Below, one piece after another: positions 43,742 through 52,135 of a stretch of DNA of 64,000 nucleotides; the first letter of the stretch is position 1; every line of letters begins with the position of its first letter. The stretch is from Kribbella sp. VKM Ac-2569. GTDB taxonomy: Bacteria; Actinomycetota; Actinomycetes; Propionibacteriales; Kribbellaceae. Location: positions 248,001-312,000 of the forward strand of contig NZ_SGXJ01000002.1 in assembly GCF_004216905.1 (NCBI RefSeq), written 5' to 3'. The notes beneath the pieces are model-generated. The model was given only the letters and a program-made list of their open reading frames with translations. It was not told the origin of the DNA and made no database searches. The translations under genes and the position numbers were made by a program.

Positions 43742-44551
43742 ATGTCTGTCTATTGCACGATCTGTGGCACTCGCCGGCCGGAGGGGGCCAAGTACTGCTC
43801 GCATTGCGAGGCCGCGTTCAAGGACGAGGCTGCCGACTCGCGGACCACTCAAGGCCCGCCCGGATACGGAACGGGCTGGTTCGTCGGAGCCACCGTGGTT
43901 CTCGCCGCGATCGTCACCGGCGTGATCCTCGGCGGCGACGCGCTGATCGCGCGCTCCGTGGCTGCCCCTGACCTGACCGCTTACAACCAGCGCATCACGC
44001 CTGACGGCAGGATCACGTACGGCCCGGTCGAGCCAGTGGAGACACCCGCTGAAGAATGGACACCGTCGCCGACGGAGGACGAGACCAGCGACATCCCGCC
44101 GGTGTCGACCGAGCCGGCTGAGTCGGTCGCGCCGTCGGTGCCCGCAGTGGGCAACGAACTGATCACCGTTACCCCGGAGGCGGCGCAAGACCCTGCCGCG
44201 GCCGACGTCGTACAGCTGCTGACCGCTTACTTCACAGCCATCAACAACCACGACTACGACGCCCATCAAGCACAGCTGACCCGCGCGGCGCGGGCAGCCA
44301 TGACCCGCAAGGAGTTCACATCCGGCTTTCGCTCCACCGTGGACTCCGAGATCACGCTGGCCGGGCTCAGCATTGCGCGCGACGGGCGGATGGTGGCTGA
44401 AGTGTCTTTCGTCAGCCGGCAGAACGCGGAGGACGGACCCGAACGCCAGACCTGCACCCGCTGGACCGTCGGCAAGTTCTTCGAGGGCCAGGGCACGAGC
44501 CTTCGGATCGGCAAGGCGCTTTCGGGCAGCGCCAGATACGAAGCCTGCTGA
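43742..44551 (+). CDS. Zinc-ribbon, single-pass membrane protein with NTF2-like ectodomain (cassette protein C)
   Basis: 269 aa. The zinc ribbon has Cys5, 8, 19, 22 with the same CxxC-x10-CxxC spacing as protein A. A membrane helix (~46-68, FVGATVVLAAIVTGVILGG) and a Pro/Thr/Glu-rich linker follow. The C-terminal domain (VVQLLTAYFTAINNHDYDA to the end) looks like an NTF2/SnoaL-like cone outside the membrane. A perfect terminator follows at 44559. It is probably co-transcribed with A and B. Confidence 0.75.
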   Translation: MSVYCTICGTRRPEGAKYCSHCEAAFKDEAADSRTTQGPPGYGTGWFVGATVVLAAIVTGVILGGDALIARSVAAPDLTAYNQRITPDGRITYGPVEPVETPAEEWTPSPTEDETSDIPPVSTEPAESVAPSVPAVGNELITVTPEAAQDPAAADVVQLLTAYFTAINNHDYDAHQAQLTRAARAAMTRKEFTSGFRSTVDSEITLAGLSIARDGRMVAEVSFVSRQNAEDGPERQTCTRWTVGKFFEGQGTSLRIGKALSGSARYEAC

Positions 44552-44558
44552 TTCCAGT

Positions 44559-44595
44559 ACGACGCCCCACCCGGACAGGCCGGGTGGGGCGTCGT
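44559..44595. terminator. 16-bp perfect hairpin terminator, bidirectional
   Basis: ACGACGCCCCACCCGG and its exact complement surround loop ACAGG, between the cassette and the convergent MmpL gene. Confidence 0.85.
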
Positions 44596-44607
44596 GCCAG
44601 CCAACTG

Positions 44608-46812
44608 TCAGCCGACCGGGGTTAGTTCGCGTTCTTCTTCCGGTGCCGGCGGGGTTGGGGTGGCGTGTTTGGCGGTGTTGCCGCGGAGCCACTTGGGGGC
44701 CCACCAGTTGGCGTCGCCCAGGAGGGTCATGATGCTGGGGAGTACGACGGCGCGGATGATCGTTGCGTCGATCAGGATTGCGACCGCGAGGCCGACGCCC
44801 AGCTGCTTCATGTCCAGCGTGCTCAGGGTTGCGAAGACCGCGAACACGCCGATCATCACCGCCGCCGCGCTGGTCACCACGCCGGCCGAGCCGGTGATGC
44901 CTTCGGCGACTGCCTGCTTCGTCGGTACGCCGCGCAGTACTGCCTCGCGGATCCGGCTGACCACGAACACGTGGTAGTCCATCGACAGCCCGAACAGCAC
45001 CACGAAGAGGAACAGCGGCAGCCAGCTGACCACGGCGCCGTTCGACCGGAAGTCCAGCAATCCTTCGGCCCAGGTGTTCTGGAAGACCGCGGTGACGACG
45101 CCGTACGCCGCACCCGCGCTCAGCAGGTTGAGCCCGATCGCCGTGATCGCGACCACCACCGATCGGAACGTCACCATCATCACGATCATGGTCAGCAGCA
45201 GCACGAACCCGATGACCAGCGGCAGCTTGTCCCGCGTGTGCGCCGCGTAGTCGACGTCCGCGGCCACGAACCCACCAACCGCGTACTCGACTCCCGGCAC
45301 CTTGCCGACCGTCTCCGGCATCAGTTCCTTGCGCAGCTTGGTCAGCGAGTCCCGTGCCTGGTCGCTACCGCCCTCGTACGGCGTGGCAACCTCGAGCGTC
45401 GCGACCGTACCGTCCTTGGAGAACCGCGGCTCCTCGAGACCGTCCGACGCGAACAGGCTGTCGCCCTTGGTCTTCTGCATCAGTTCGGCCAGCGCGGCCT
45501 TCACCGCAGGCTGCTGGTTCGCAGGCGCCCGTACGGCGACCTCGTGGCTGGTACCCGTACTCGGGAAGGCCGCGGTCAGCCGGTCATACGCCTTCATCAC
45601 CGCGGTGTCACGCGGCAGATCCTCGGTGCCCGGGAACTTCAGCGTCATCCCCAGCGCCGGCGATGCGACCGCGAGCAAAGCGGTGACGGAGACCAGCAGA
45701 GTGGCGGTCGGGTGCTTCAGGGCCGGCTTGAGCATCGTCGGCCAGAACCGCGGCTGCTTGTTGCCGGCCGTCAGCCGCCAGACGAGCGGGATCCGCGGCT
45801 TGTCCACCCAGCGCCCGAGCTTCGCCAGTACGGCCGGCAGAACGGTCAGCGAACCAACGACGGCCACCGCGACGACCAGGATCGAACCGACCGCGAAGGA
45901 CGAGAACACTGCGTCGCGGGCCAGGAACAGGCCGGCCATCGAGATGATGACCGCCGTACCCGAGACGACGACCGCGTGGCCCGAGGTCGCGGCGGCGATC
46001 TCGACCGCGTCGACGTGACCGCGGCCCTTGGCGCGTTCCTCACGTTCGCGGCGCAGGTAGAAGAGCGAGTAGTCGACGCCGACCGCCATACCGATCAGCA
46101 GGATCACGCTGTTGACCGCATCCACAGCCGGCACCAGCTGCGAAGCCGCAGCCGACAGGCCGATCGCGGCGGCCACCGCGGACAGCGCGAGCACCAGCGG
46201 GACGGACGCGGCGATGAGCGCACCGAAGGCGATCAAGAGGATCGCGAGCGTCACCGGCAGGCTGAACATCTCCGCCCGCTTGAAGTCCTTGCCCAGCGTC
46301 TCGTTGAGCGCCTTGCCGATCGACAGTCCACCGACCTCTTCGATCCGCAGGTCCGGGTACTGCTGCTGGACCTTGGCGGTTGTGTCGAGCAGCGGTTGAA
46401 CCCGTGCGTCGTCATCCGAACCCTCCGGTACGTCCTTCATCGTCACCCGGACGATCACCGCGTCGTTCTTCGGCGACGGCATCGGCTGACCGACCTCCGC
46501 GACCCCACCGAGGGCGCGCATCTGCTGGATCACCACCGCTGCGGCCTTGTTCGCCGCGGTGTGGTCGAGCTGTCCTGACGGAGCCGTGATCAGCACGCTC
46601 TCGACGTCCGGGTCGTCGAAGTTGCCGGACTTGACGATGTTGTCCGCCCGGGTCACCTCACCGATGTCACCCTCGTTCTTCGACTCCTTGGTCCCGGTCA
46701 CCTGCCCGAGCGCGAAACAGGCGATCACGACGACAATCCACATCGCGATCGCCCGCCACGGATGGGTCGCGCTCCAGCGCGCTGCCCGGACCGTGATCTG
46801 TCCCCTGGCCAT
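44608..46812 (-). CDS. MMPL/RND-type membrane transporter
   Basis: 734 aa. N-terminal membrane helix (IAMWIVVVIACFALGQ), large periplasmic loop, helix bundle with GMAVGVDYSLFYLRREREER, second loop, and second bundle with LFGLSMDYHVFVVSRIREAV. The two GxxxDY(S/H) motifs carry the conserved Asp/Tyr proton relay of MmpL proteins. These transporters export lipids, siderophores or drugs. ATG 46812 lies 27 nt downstream of the first possible start (46839). It is not linked to a lipid-synthesis gene here. Confidence 0.9.
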   Translation of the reverse strand: MARGQITVRAARWSATHPWRAIAMWIVVVIACFALGQVTGTKESKNEGDIGEVTRADNIVKSGNFDDPDVESVLITAPSGQLDHTAANKAAAVVIQQMRALGGVAEVGQPMPSPKNDAVIVRVTMKDVPEGSDDDARVQPLLDTTAKVQQQYPDLRIEEVGGLSIGKALNETLGKDFKRAEMFSLPVTLAILLIAFGALIAASVPLVLALSAVAAAIGLSAAASQLVPAVDAVNSVILLIGMAVGVDYSLFYLRREREERAKGRGHVDAVEIAAATSGHAVVVSGTAVIISMAGLFLARDAVFSSFAVGSILVVAVAVVGSLTVLPAVLAKLGRWVDKPRIPLVWRLTAGNKQPRFWPTMLKPALKHPTATLLVSVTALLAVASPALGMTLKFPGTEDLPRDTAVMKAYDRLTAAFPSTGTSHEVAVRAPANQQPAVKAALAELMQKTKGDSLFASDGLEEPRFSKDGTVATLEVATPYEGGSDQARDSLTKLRKELMPETVGKVPGVEYAVGGFVAADVDYAAHTRDKLPLVIGFVLLLTMIVMMVTFRSVVVAITAIGLNLLSAGAAYGVVTAVFQNTWAEGLLDFRSNGAVVSWLPLFLFVVLFGLSMDYHVFVVSRIREAVLRGVPTKQAVAEGITGSAGVVTSAAAVMIGVFAVFATLSTLDMKQLGVGLAVAILIDATIIRAVVLPSIMTLLGDANWWAPKWLRGNTAKHATPTPPAPEEERELTPVG

Positions 46813-47027
46813 ACGTTCCCTGCCCCTCTGCGCACCCACCGGCGCCCCACCCAGCGCTCCCTGGCGTTGCGCTGGCTACGGGTAGAAGCCTGGCTGCCGC
46901 ACCCCGGTCACGACCATGCAGGAAGCCCCCCAGGTCACCCTGAGGGAAACCCCACCCCACCCTTTTCCGTACGCCGTACGCACCCCGGGACATCGCCCCT
47001 CACCCGCCCGCGCCACCCCCCTCGACC

Positions 47028-47080
47028 TTGGGCCCGCATCAACCGTTTCCGGCGCGCTCAAACGGTTGGTGGGGGCCCAA
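47028..47080. terminator. Two-part hairpin between ygjP-like and mmpL genes
   Basis: TTGGGCCC (47028-47035) pairs with GGGCCCAA (47073-47080), and CAACCGTTT (47040-47048) with AAACGGTTG (47060-47068). It lies downstream of the leftward YgjP gene. The remaining intergenic region (46813-47027) shows no gene. Confidence 0.6.
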
Positions 47081-47125
47081 AGTTGCGCGGCAGACGTCGG
47101 CGCGGCGCGGGGCGGGTGGCGGAGG

Positions 47126-47662
47126 TTAGAAGTCTTCGAGGTCGAGGGAGGATGCGGCGGAGACGCCCTCTAGGTAGCCCTCGGCGCGTTCGGCTTTTGG
47201 GTAGCGGTGGACCAGGGCCCAGAAGGTGGCGTTGTGGGTCGGCTCGATCAGGTGGGCGAGTTCGTGGACCAGGACGTAGTCGACGACCCAGGCCGGCATC
47301 GACTGCAAACGGGTCGACAACCGGATCGATCTGTCCGCCGGAGTGCACGATCCCCACCGTCTGTTTTGGTTCGAAACCCACCTCACCGACGCAAGTTCGG
47401 GCACTTCCGGGAGGTGGCGACACGCGAGTTCGTGTGCTCTGGCCAACAATTTTTCGTCCGACACGCGCGATCGGCTGCGCTGCTTCTCGAGTCGCGCCAG
47501 CATGGTCTCGACCCAGCGCGCCTCCTCGGCGGCGGACAGCCGGTCGGGCATCAGCACGATCACCCGGTCGCCGTCCCGGTAGGCGCTGACCGTGCGCTTG
47601 CGGCGCTTGCTGCGGCGGATGTCCACGTGAGGCGGGATCGGGCGCAGCGGAGAGTCGGCCAT
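47126..47662 (-). CDS. YgjP-type (DUF45) metallopeptidase-like protein
   Basis: 178 aa. The zinc motif is HELAH (VLVHELAHLIEPTHNATFWA). SNQNRRWGSCTPADRSIRLST is the conserved DUF45 signature. It fits the WSS1/SprT-like YgjP family, which acts on unknown protein substrates. Length is short but complete. It faces the mmpL gene in the same direction with a hairpin in between. Confidence 0.9.
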   Translation of the reverse strand: MADSPLRPIPPHVDIRRSKRRKRTVSAYRDGDRVIVLMPDRLSAAEEARWVETMLARLEKQRSRSRVSDEKLLARAHELACRHLPEVPELASVRWVSNQNRRWGSCTPADRSIRLSTRLQSMPAWVVDYVLVHELAHLIEPTHNATFWALVHRYPKAERAEGYLEGVSAASSLDLEDF

Positions 47663-47767
47663 GGCTCAAAAATGTACCCCCCGAATCCGACAACTTTCTT
47701 CGGTCCACATCCTGTGCATCGACGTTTCCGCAGGTCAGACGCCAGATCTTGAACCTGCCGACCCAGG

Positions 47768-47855
47768 TTGTTCACACCCTGTTCCCCCGCCCGTCCACAG
47801 TGTCCGGCGGCGCGTCCCACAGGTTGCTCACAGAGTTATCCACAGGGGTGGACAA
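47768..47855. promoter_or_regulatory. Cluster of five DnaA-box-like 9-mers
   Basis: TTGTTCACA (47768), CCGTCCACA (47791), TTGCTCACA (47824), TTATCCACA (47836) and, on the minus strand, TTGTCCACC (47855-47847) lie within 88 nt. TTATCCACA is the classic E. coli R1-type box. A further near-box CGGTCCACA is at 47701. No dnaA or dnaN gene is nearby, so this is not the normal origin context. Confidence 0.6.
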
Positions 47856-47898
47856 CGCGGGCTTGCCACCGCCGCCGGTACCTCCTAGCGTCATCGGC

Positions 47899-47977
47899 AA
47901 CAGGCTCCCGGACCGCTACCGGGGCCGCTCGGAGGGGAAGCCGAGTGGTCGCGGAGGCGGATCACCGGGAGCCTGTT
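47899..47977 (+). ncRNA. Structured intergenic element, possible sRNA or 5' leader
   Basis: AACAGGCTCCCGG (47899-47911) and its exact complement (47965-47977) enclose an inner CTCGG/CCGAG hairpin. The element lies ~210 nt upstream of the DUF5679 gene. No known riboswitch consensus is visible. The stretch from 47978 to 48184 contains only the DUF5679 promoter region and its GGAGAG ribosome-binding site. Confidence 0.4.
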
Positions 47978-48184
47978 CCGCGTCGGCGAAAGTTTCGGTA
48001 AGGGCTTTCCTCGGGGGAATCACGCGGCACGCGGACCAGCAGGTGCGCTTGAGCCTGCGCCAGGAGGCCGTAGGGTGAATCCCGACTGGGCCGAACGGCC
48101 TACGGCAGGACGGTCTGCCGTTAGCATCCAACGACTGCCCGGGCGAGACCCCGGGCTGGAATTCAGAGCAAGGAGAGGGCCCTC

Positions 48185-48343
48185 ATGGCAGAGACCTGGA
48201 GCGGCGAGTTTTACTGCGTCAAGTGCAAGGCCAAGCGCACCGCCGACGGCGAGGTCAAGGTCAACGACAAGGGCACGCGCATGGCGAAGGCCAAGTGCCC
48301 CGAGTGCGGTACGAACCTGAACCGGATCCTCGGCAAGGCCTGA
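48185..48343 (+). CDS. DUF5679-type small zinc-ribbon protein
   Basis: 52 aa. Two CxxC pairs, FYCVKCKAKR and KCPECGTNLNRI, form a zinc ribbon; the rest is basic. AAGGAGAGGG precedes ATG 48185. The protein is too short for many gene finders but has a strong ribosome-binding site and an own terminator (48363-48405). Nucleic-acid or ribosome binding is plausible but unproven. Confidence 0.88.
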   Translation: MAETWSGEFYCVKCKAKRTADGEVKVNDKGTRMAKAKCPECGTNLNRILGKA

Positions 48344-48362
48344 CGCACCAGCACCACGTCGT

Positions 48363-48405
48363 AGAGGCGGTGTCCGGCACGTTGCGCGTGCCGGACACCG
48401 CCTCT
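48363..48405 (+). terminator. 19-bp perfect hairpin terminator
   Basis: AGAGGCGGTGTCCGGCACG and its complement flank loop TTGCG, directly after the DUF5679 gene. Confidence 0.85.
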
Positions 48406-48476
48406 CGTCGTACCCGGACCCGCGACACACAGCCCCCACCGCCGCCGGGGCTTGGGTGACCGGACAGAATGGGAAC

Positions 48477-49790
48477 GTGTCGGACCTTCCTCGTAAGGCG
48501 CTGAGCCGGACCGCGAGACTTGCCAGCCTGCCGCTCGGTGCCGCCGGGCGGGCGACGGTCGGCCTGGGCAAGCGCATCGGCGGCGCGCCCGCGGAGGCCG
48601 TGTACGCCGAGTTCCAACGCCGTACTGCGGACCAGTTGTTCGCCGTCCTGGGTGAGCTCAAGGGCGGCGCGATGAAGTTCGGGCAGATGCTCAGCATGAT
48701 GGAGTCCGCGATGCCGGAGGAGCTCGCGGCGCCGTACCGGGCGACCCTGACCAAGCTGCAGGACTCCGCCCCGCCGATGCCGGCCACGACCGTGGACACG
48801 ATCCTCAGCCGTGAGCTCGGCAAGCGCTGGCGGGACCGGTTCGAGGAGTTCGGCGACGTGCCCGCGGCTGCGGCGTCGATCGGCCAGGTGCACCGCGGAC
48901 GACTGAAGGACGGCCGTGAGGTCGCGGTCAAGCTGCAGTACCCGGGGGCCGCGGAGGCCCTGCGTGCCGATCTGCGTCAGCTCGGCCGGTTCGGCCGGAC
49001 GATCGGCTCCCTGATCCCCGGGCTGGACGTGAAGCCGCTCATCGCCGAGCTCCAGGAGCGGATCGGCGAGGAGCTCGACTACGACCGCGAGGCGCAGGCC
49101 CAGCAGCAGTACGCCGACGCGTTCAAGGATCATCCGGAGTTCGTGGTCCCGCGGGTCGTCAAGCACTCCCCCGCGGTGATCGTGTCCGAGTGGATCGAGG
49201 GCCGGCCGCTGTCGTCGTACATCACCGACGGCACCCGGGAGGAGCGGGACGCGATCGGGCTGAAGTACGTCCGGTTCATGTTCAGCGGGCCGAAGTACGC
49301 CGGTCTGCTGCACTCCGACCCGCACCCGGGCAACTTCCGGGTGATGCCGGACGGGCGGCTCGGCGTGGTCGACTTCGGCCTCTGCGCGCGGCTCCCGGAC
49401 GGCCTGCCGCCGGCGATCGGGCGGCTGCTGCGGATCTCGCTGAAGGGCGACGGCGTGGCGGTCCGGGACGGGCTCAAGGCCGAGGGCTTCATCAAGCCGC
49501 GGATGGAGATCGACCCGGATCAGCTGATGGACTACCTCGCGCCGTTCGCGGAGCCGGCCCGCGAGGAGAGCTTCCAGTTCAGCCGGGAGTGGATGCGCGC
49601 GCAGGCGAACCGGACCGGCGACTTCCGGTCCCCCAACGCGTCCCTCGCCCTCCGCCTCAACATGCCCCCGTCGTACCTGCTGATCCACCGCGTCTGGATC
49701 GGCGGCATGGCCGTCCTCTCGCAGCTCGAGGCCCAGGCCCCGTTCCGCTCGGTCCTGGAGGAGCTCCTGCCCGGGTTCAGCGACGACTGA
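48477..49790 (+). CDS. AarF/ABC1/UbiB-family kinase-like protein
   Basis: 437 aa from GTG 48477 (GTG 48456 is an alternative). ABC1 hallmarks are KxGQ (LKGGAMKFGQMLSMMESAMP), the Ala-rich nucleotide loop PAAAASIGQVHRG, Lys in VAVKLQYPG, HSDPHPGNFRV and VVDFGLCARL. UbiB-type proteins are atypical ATPases that support quinone or lipid biosynthesis. The M. tuberculosis homologue is Rv3197, next to whiB7. The gene overlaps the convergent MFS gene by 14 nt. Confidence 0.92.
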   Translation: MSDLPRKALSRTARLASLPLGAAGRATVGLGKRIGGAPAEAVYAEFQRRTADQLFAVLGELKGGAMKFGQMLSMMESAMPEELAAPYRATLTKLQDSAPPMPATTVDTILSRELGKRWRDRFEEFGDVPAAAASIGQVHRGRLKDGREVAVKLQYPGAAEALRADLRQLGRFGRTIGSLIPGLDVKPLIAELQERIGEELDYDREAQAQQQYADAFKDHPEFVVPRVVKHSPAVIVSEWIEGRPLSSYITDGTREERDAIGLKYVRFMFSGPKYAGLLHSDPHPGNFRVMPDGRLGVVDFGLCARLPDGLPPAIGRLLRISLKGDGVAVRDGLKAEGFIKPRMEIDPDQLMDYLAPFAEPAREESFQFSREWMRAQANRTGDFRSPNASLALRLNMPPSYLLIHRVWIGGMAVLSQLEAQAPFRSVLEELLPGFSDD

Positions 49791-51249
49791 GCACGGGCAG
49801 CGCGCGCAGGGTGACCGCCAGCAGGATTGCCATCGCGGTCAGGGCGACCGCGGTGATCCCGGCAGCCACGTGGAGTCCGGACGTGAAGGCGTCGCGGGCC
49901 TGATCGAGTACGTCGGCTGACGCGCCCTGACTGACCGCCTCACCCAGCGAGTTGCCGCTACGACCGTCCGTCCGGCTGCGGTAGACCGCCGTGACCACGC
50001 TGCCGAGGACGGCGATGCCGAGGGAGTACCCGAACTCGTTGCCGGTCTGGGTCAGCGCACCGGCCGAGCCGGCCTTCTCCGGCGGGACCGAGCCGATGAC
50101 CAGATTCGTCCCGAGAATGACCAGCGCGCCAGGCCCGAGGCACTGCACCGCGAAGGCGATTACCAGCACCGTGGTCGAGGTCGTCAGGCTGACCACGGCC
50201 ATACCGACCACAGCGCAGGCGACACCGGCCGGGATCAGGATGCCCGGGCGGATCCGCTGCGCCAGCCGCGGCGCGAGCTGGAAGCCGATCGTCGACGTGA
50301 TCATGCCCGGGACCAGCGCCAGACCGGCGTCGAGCGGGCTCATCCCCTTGACCAGCTGGAAGTACTGCGCGACGAAGACCATCACGCCGCCGGACAGCAT
50401 CGAGTACGCCGTCATGCTGCCGAGCGTCACGCTGAAGGTCCGCCGCGCGAACAGCCGCACGTCCACCAGCGGGTCGTCCAGCCGCCGCTGACGCCGTACG
50501 AAGATCCAGCCGAACGTGCCGCCGATCAGCAAGGCCCCGATGGACTGGACGCCGGCGCCGTGCGAGGCGAGGTGCTTCAGGCCGTGGATCGCCGGCAGGA
50601 TCGCGGCCAACGACAGTAGAACACTCGGTACGTCGATCCGCCCGGCCTTCTCGTTCCGGTACTCCGGGAGGATGAACGGCCCGACCGCCAGCAGAACCAC
50701 CATCGCCGGGACGCCGATCAGGAAGGCGGAGCCCCACCAGAAGTGGTTGAGCAGCACGCCGCCCGCGATCGGTCCGACGATTGCACCGACGGTGAAGCAG
50801 CCGCCCCAGACTCCGAGCGCGGTGGCCCGCTGCCGCTCGTTCGGGAACAGCGTCGAGATCAGCGACAAGGTGCACGGCGCGATCGCTGCTCCGGCGATGC
50901 CCAGCACCGCGCGGGCGCCGATCAGCATGCCGGGGTTGACCGAGTACGCCGCCACGATCGAGGCGACTCCGAACACGGCAGCGGCGATCAGCAGCAGCCG
51001 GCGGCGGCCGAGGCGGTCGCCCAGGCTGCCCATCGTGATCATCAGGCCGGCCACCATGAACCCGTACACGTCCAGGATCCACAGCTGCTGGCTGCTGGTG
51101 GCTCCGAGCGCGTCGGTGACCGCCGGCACGGCCAGCAGCATCACGAACAGGTCCAGGGACACGAGTAGCGAGGCGAGGCACAGCACGCTCAGCGCAATCC
51201 ACTGCCGCTTACCGGTGGCCACGGGGTCCGCCACGAGGCTGAGGGTCAT
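49777..51249 (-). CDS. MFS multidrug transporter (DHA2, 14 helices)
   Basis: 490 aa. The DHA2 layout is visible: LDLFVMLLAVPAVTDALG, motif A GSLGDRLGRRRLLL, motif C-like GIAGAAIAPCTLSLISTLFP, and extra helices up to ~14. It is a probable drug/proton antiporter. GGAAGG precedes ATG 51249. It lies divergent from the DUF899 gene, only 93 nt apart, so regulatory regions overlap. Confidence 0.9.
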   Translation of the reverse strand: MTLSLVADPVATGKRQWIALSVLCLASLLVSLDLFVMLLAVPAVTDALGATSSQQLWILDVYGFMVAGLMITMGSLGDRLGRRRLLLIAAAVFGVASIVAAYSVNPGMLIGARAVLGIAGAAIAPCTLSLISTLFPNERQRATALGVWGGCFTVGAIVGPIAGGVLLNHFWWGSAFLIGVPAMVVLLAVGPFILPEYRNEKAGRIDVPSVLLSLAAILPAIHGLKHLASHGAGVQSIGALLIGGTFGWIFVRRQRRLDDPLVDVRLFARRTFSVTLGSMTAYSMLSGGVMVFVAQYFQLVKGMSPLDAGLALVPGMITSTIGFQLAPRLAQRIRPGILIPAGVACAVVGMAVVSLTTSTTVLVIAFAVQCLGPGALVILGTNLVIGSVPPEKAGSAGALTQTGNEFGYSLGIAVLGSVVTAVYRSRTDGRSGNSLGEAVSQGASADVLDQARDAFTSGLHVAAGITAVALTAMAILLAVTLRALPVLSRR

Positions 51250-51342
51250 GATTCGGTCCTTCCGCAGGAGTCTTGTCACTCACTGCGTCGGACGGCACAT
51301 TGCAAGATCGACAGTGGGTACAGAACTTTCCAGGAGGTCGTG

Positions 51343-52134
51343 ATGACAACGATGGACAATCTGCCCGAGGTCGTGTCGCCGGAAGAGTGGCTCACGGCGC
51401 GTCTGGAGCTGCTGAGGCTGGAGAAGGAGGTGACGCGAGCGCGCGACCGCCTGAACGCGGAGCGCCGGCGGCTGCCGATGGTCCGGATGGACAAGCCCTA
51501 TGTGTTCGAAAGCCCAGACGGTGAGGTCGGGCTGCTGGACCTGTTCGACGGGCGGGACCAGCTGGTCATGCACCACTTCATGTTCGGCCCGGACTGGGAC
51601 GAGGGGTGTCCGAGTTGCTCGTCTGCCGCCGACGAGATCGGCAACCTCCGCCAGTTGTACGTGCGCAACACGTCACTGGTCGCCGTGTCGCGGGCGCCGT
51701 ACTCGAAGATCGCCGCGTTCAAGGAGCGGCTGGGGTGGACGTTTCCCTGGTACTCGTCGTACGGGAGCGACTTCAACTACGACTTCCACGCGACGCTGGA
51801 CGACCGGGTCGCGCCGGTGCTGTTGCATTTCCGCACGCAGGAGCAATTGGCGAACGAGAAGGGGACGCCGTGGTCGGACGGACCGTGGACCGCTGAGATG
51901 AACGGCGAGGAACTGCCTGGTATCAGCGCGTTCGTCCGGGTCGGCGACGACGTGTTCCACACGTACTCGACCTTCGGCCGGGGCATCGAGGACTTCCACA
52001 ACTGCTACCGGTACCTCGACCTCACCGTCCTCGGCCGGCAGGAGGTGTGGGAGGAGCCGAAGGGGCGCGCCGAGCCGCTCGGGCTGCACGTCGGCGGTCC
52101 CGCGATGCGCGTCCCGGACAGGTACGACGTATGA
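51343..52134 (+). CDS. DUF899 thioredoxin-like protein
   Basis: 263 aa. DUF899 body: EVVSPEEWLTARLELLRLEK, then YVFESPDGEVGLLDLFDG, LVMHHFMFGPDWDEGCPSCS and YSTFGRGIEDFHNCYRYLDL. The CPSC motif sits at the thioredoxin active-site position, suggesting a redox or peroxidase-like role, but no activity is known. GGAGG lies 5 nt before ATG 51343; GTG 51340 is in frame. Confidence 0.85.
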   Translation: MTTMDNLPEVVSPEEWLTARLELLRLEKEVTRARDRLNAERRRLPMVRMDKPYVFESPDGEVGLLDLFDGRDQLVMHHFMFGPDWDEGCPSCSSAADEIGNLRQLYVRNTSLVAVSRAPYSKIAAFKERLGWTFPWYSSYGSDFNYDFHATLDDRVAPVLLHFRTQEQLANEKGTPWSDGPWTAEMNGEELPGISAFVRVGDDVFHTYSTFGRGIEDFHNCYRYLDLTVLGRQEVWEEPKGRAEPLGLHVGGPAMRVPDRYDV

Positions 52135-52135
52135 C

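Noticed and set aside
43022-44704. 560-codon minus-strand frame over the zinc-ribbon cassette
   Set aside because: Antisense to three genes with clear ribosome-binding sites, zinc ribbons and membrane helices.
44665-46578. 637-codon plus-strand frame over the MmpL gene
   Set aside because: Antisense shadow: Arg/His/Asp-rich, no domain, and the MmpL motifs are on the other strand.
47768-47855. Chromosomal origin oriC
   Set aside because: dnaA, dnaN, gyrB, rpmH and an AT-rich unwinding region are absent; only box-like 9-mers are seen.
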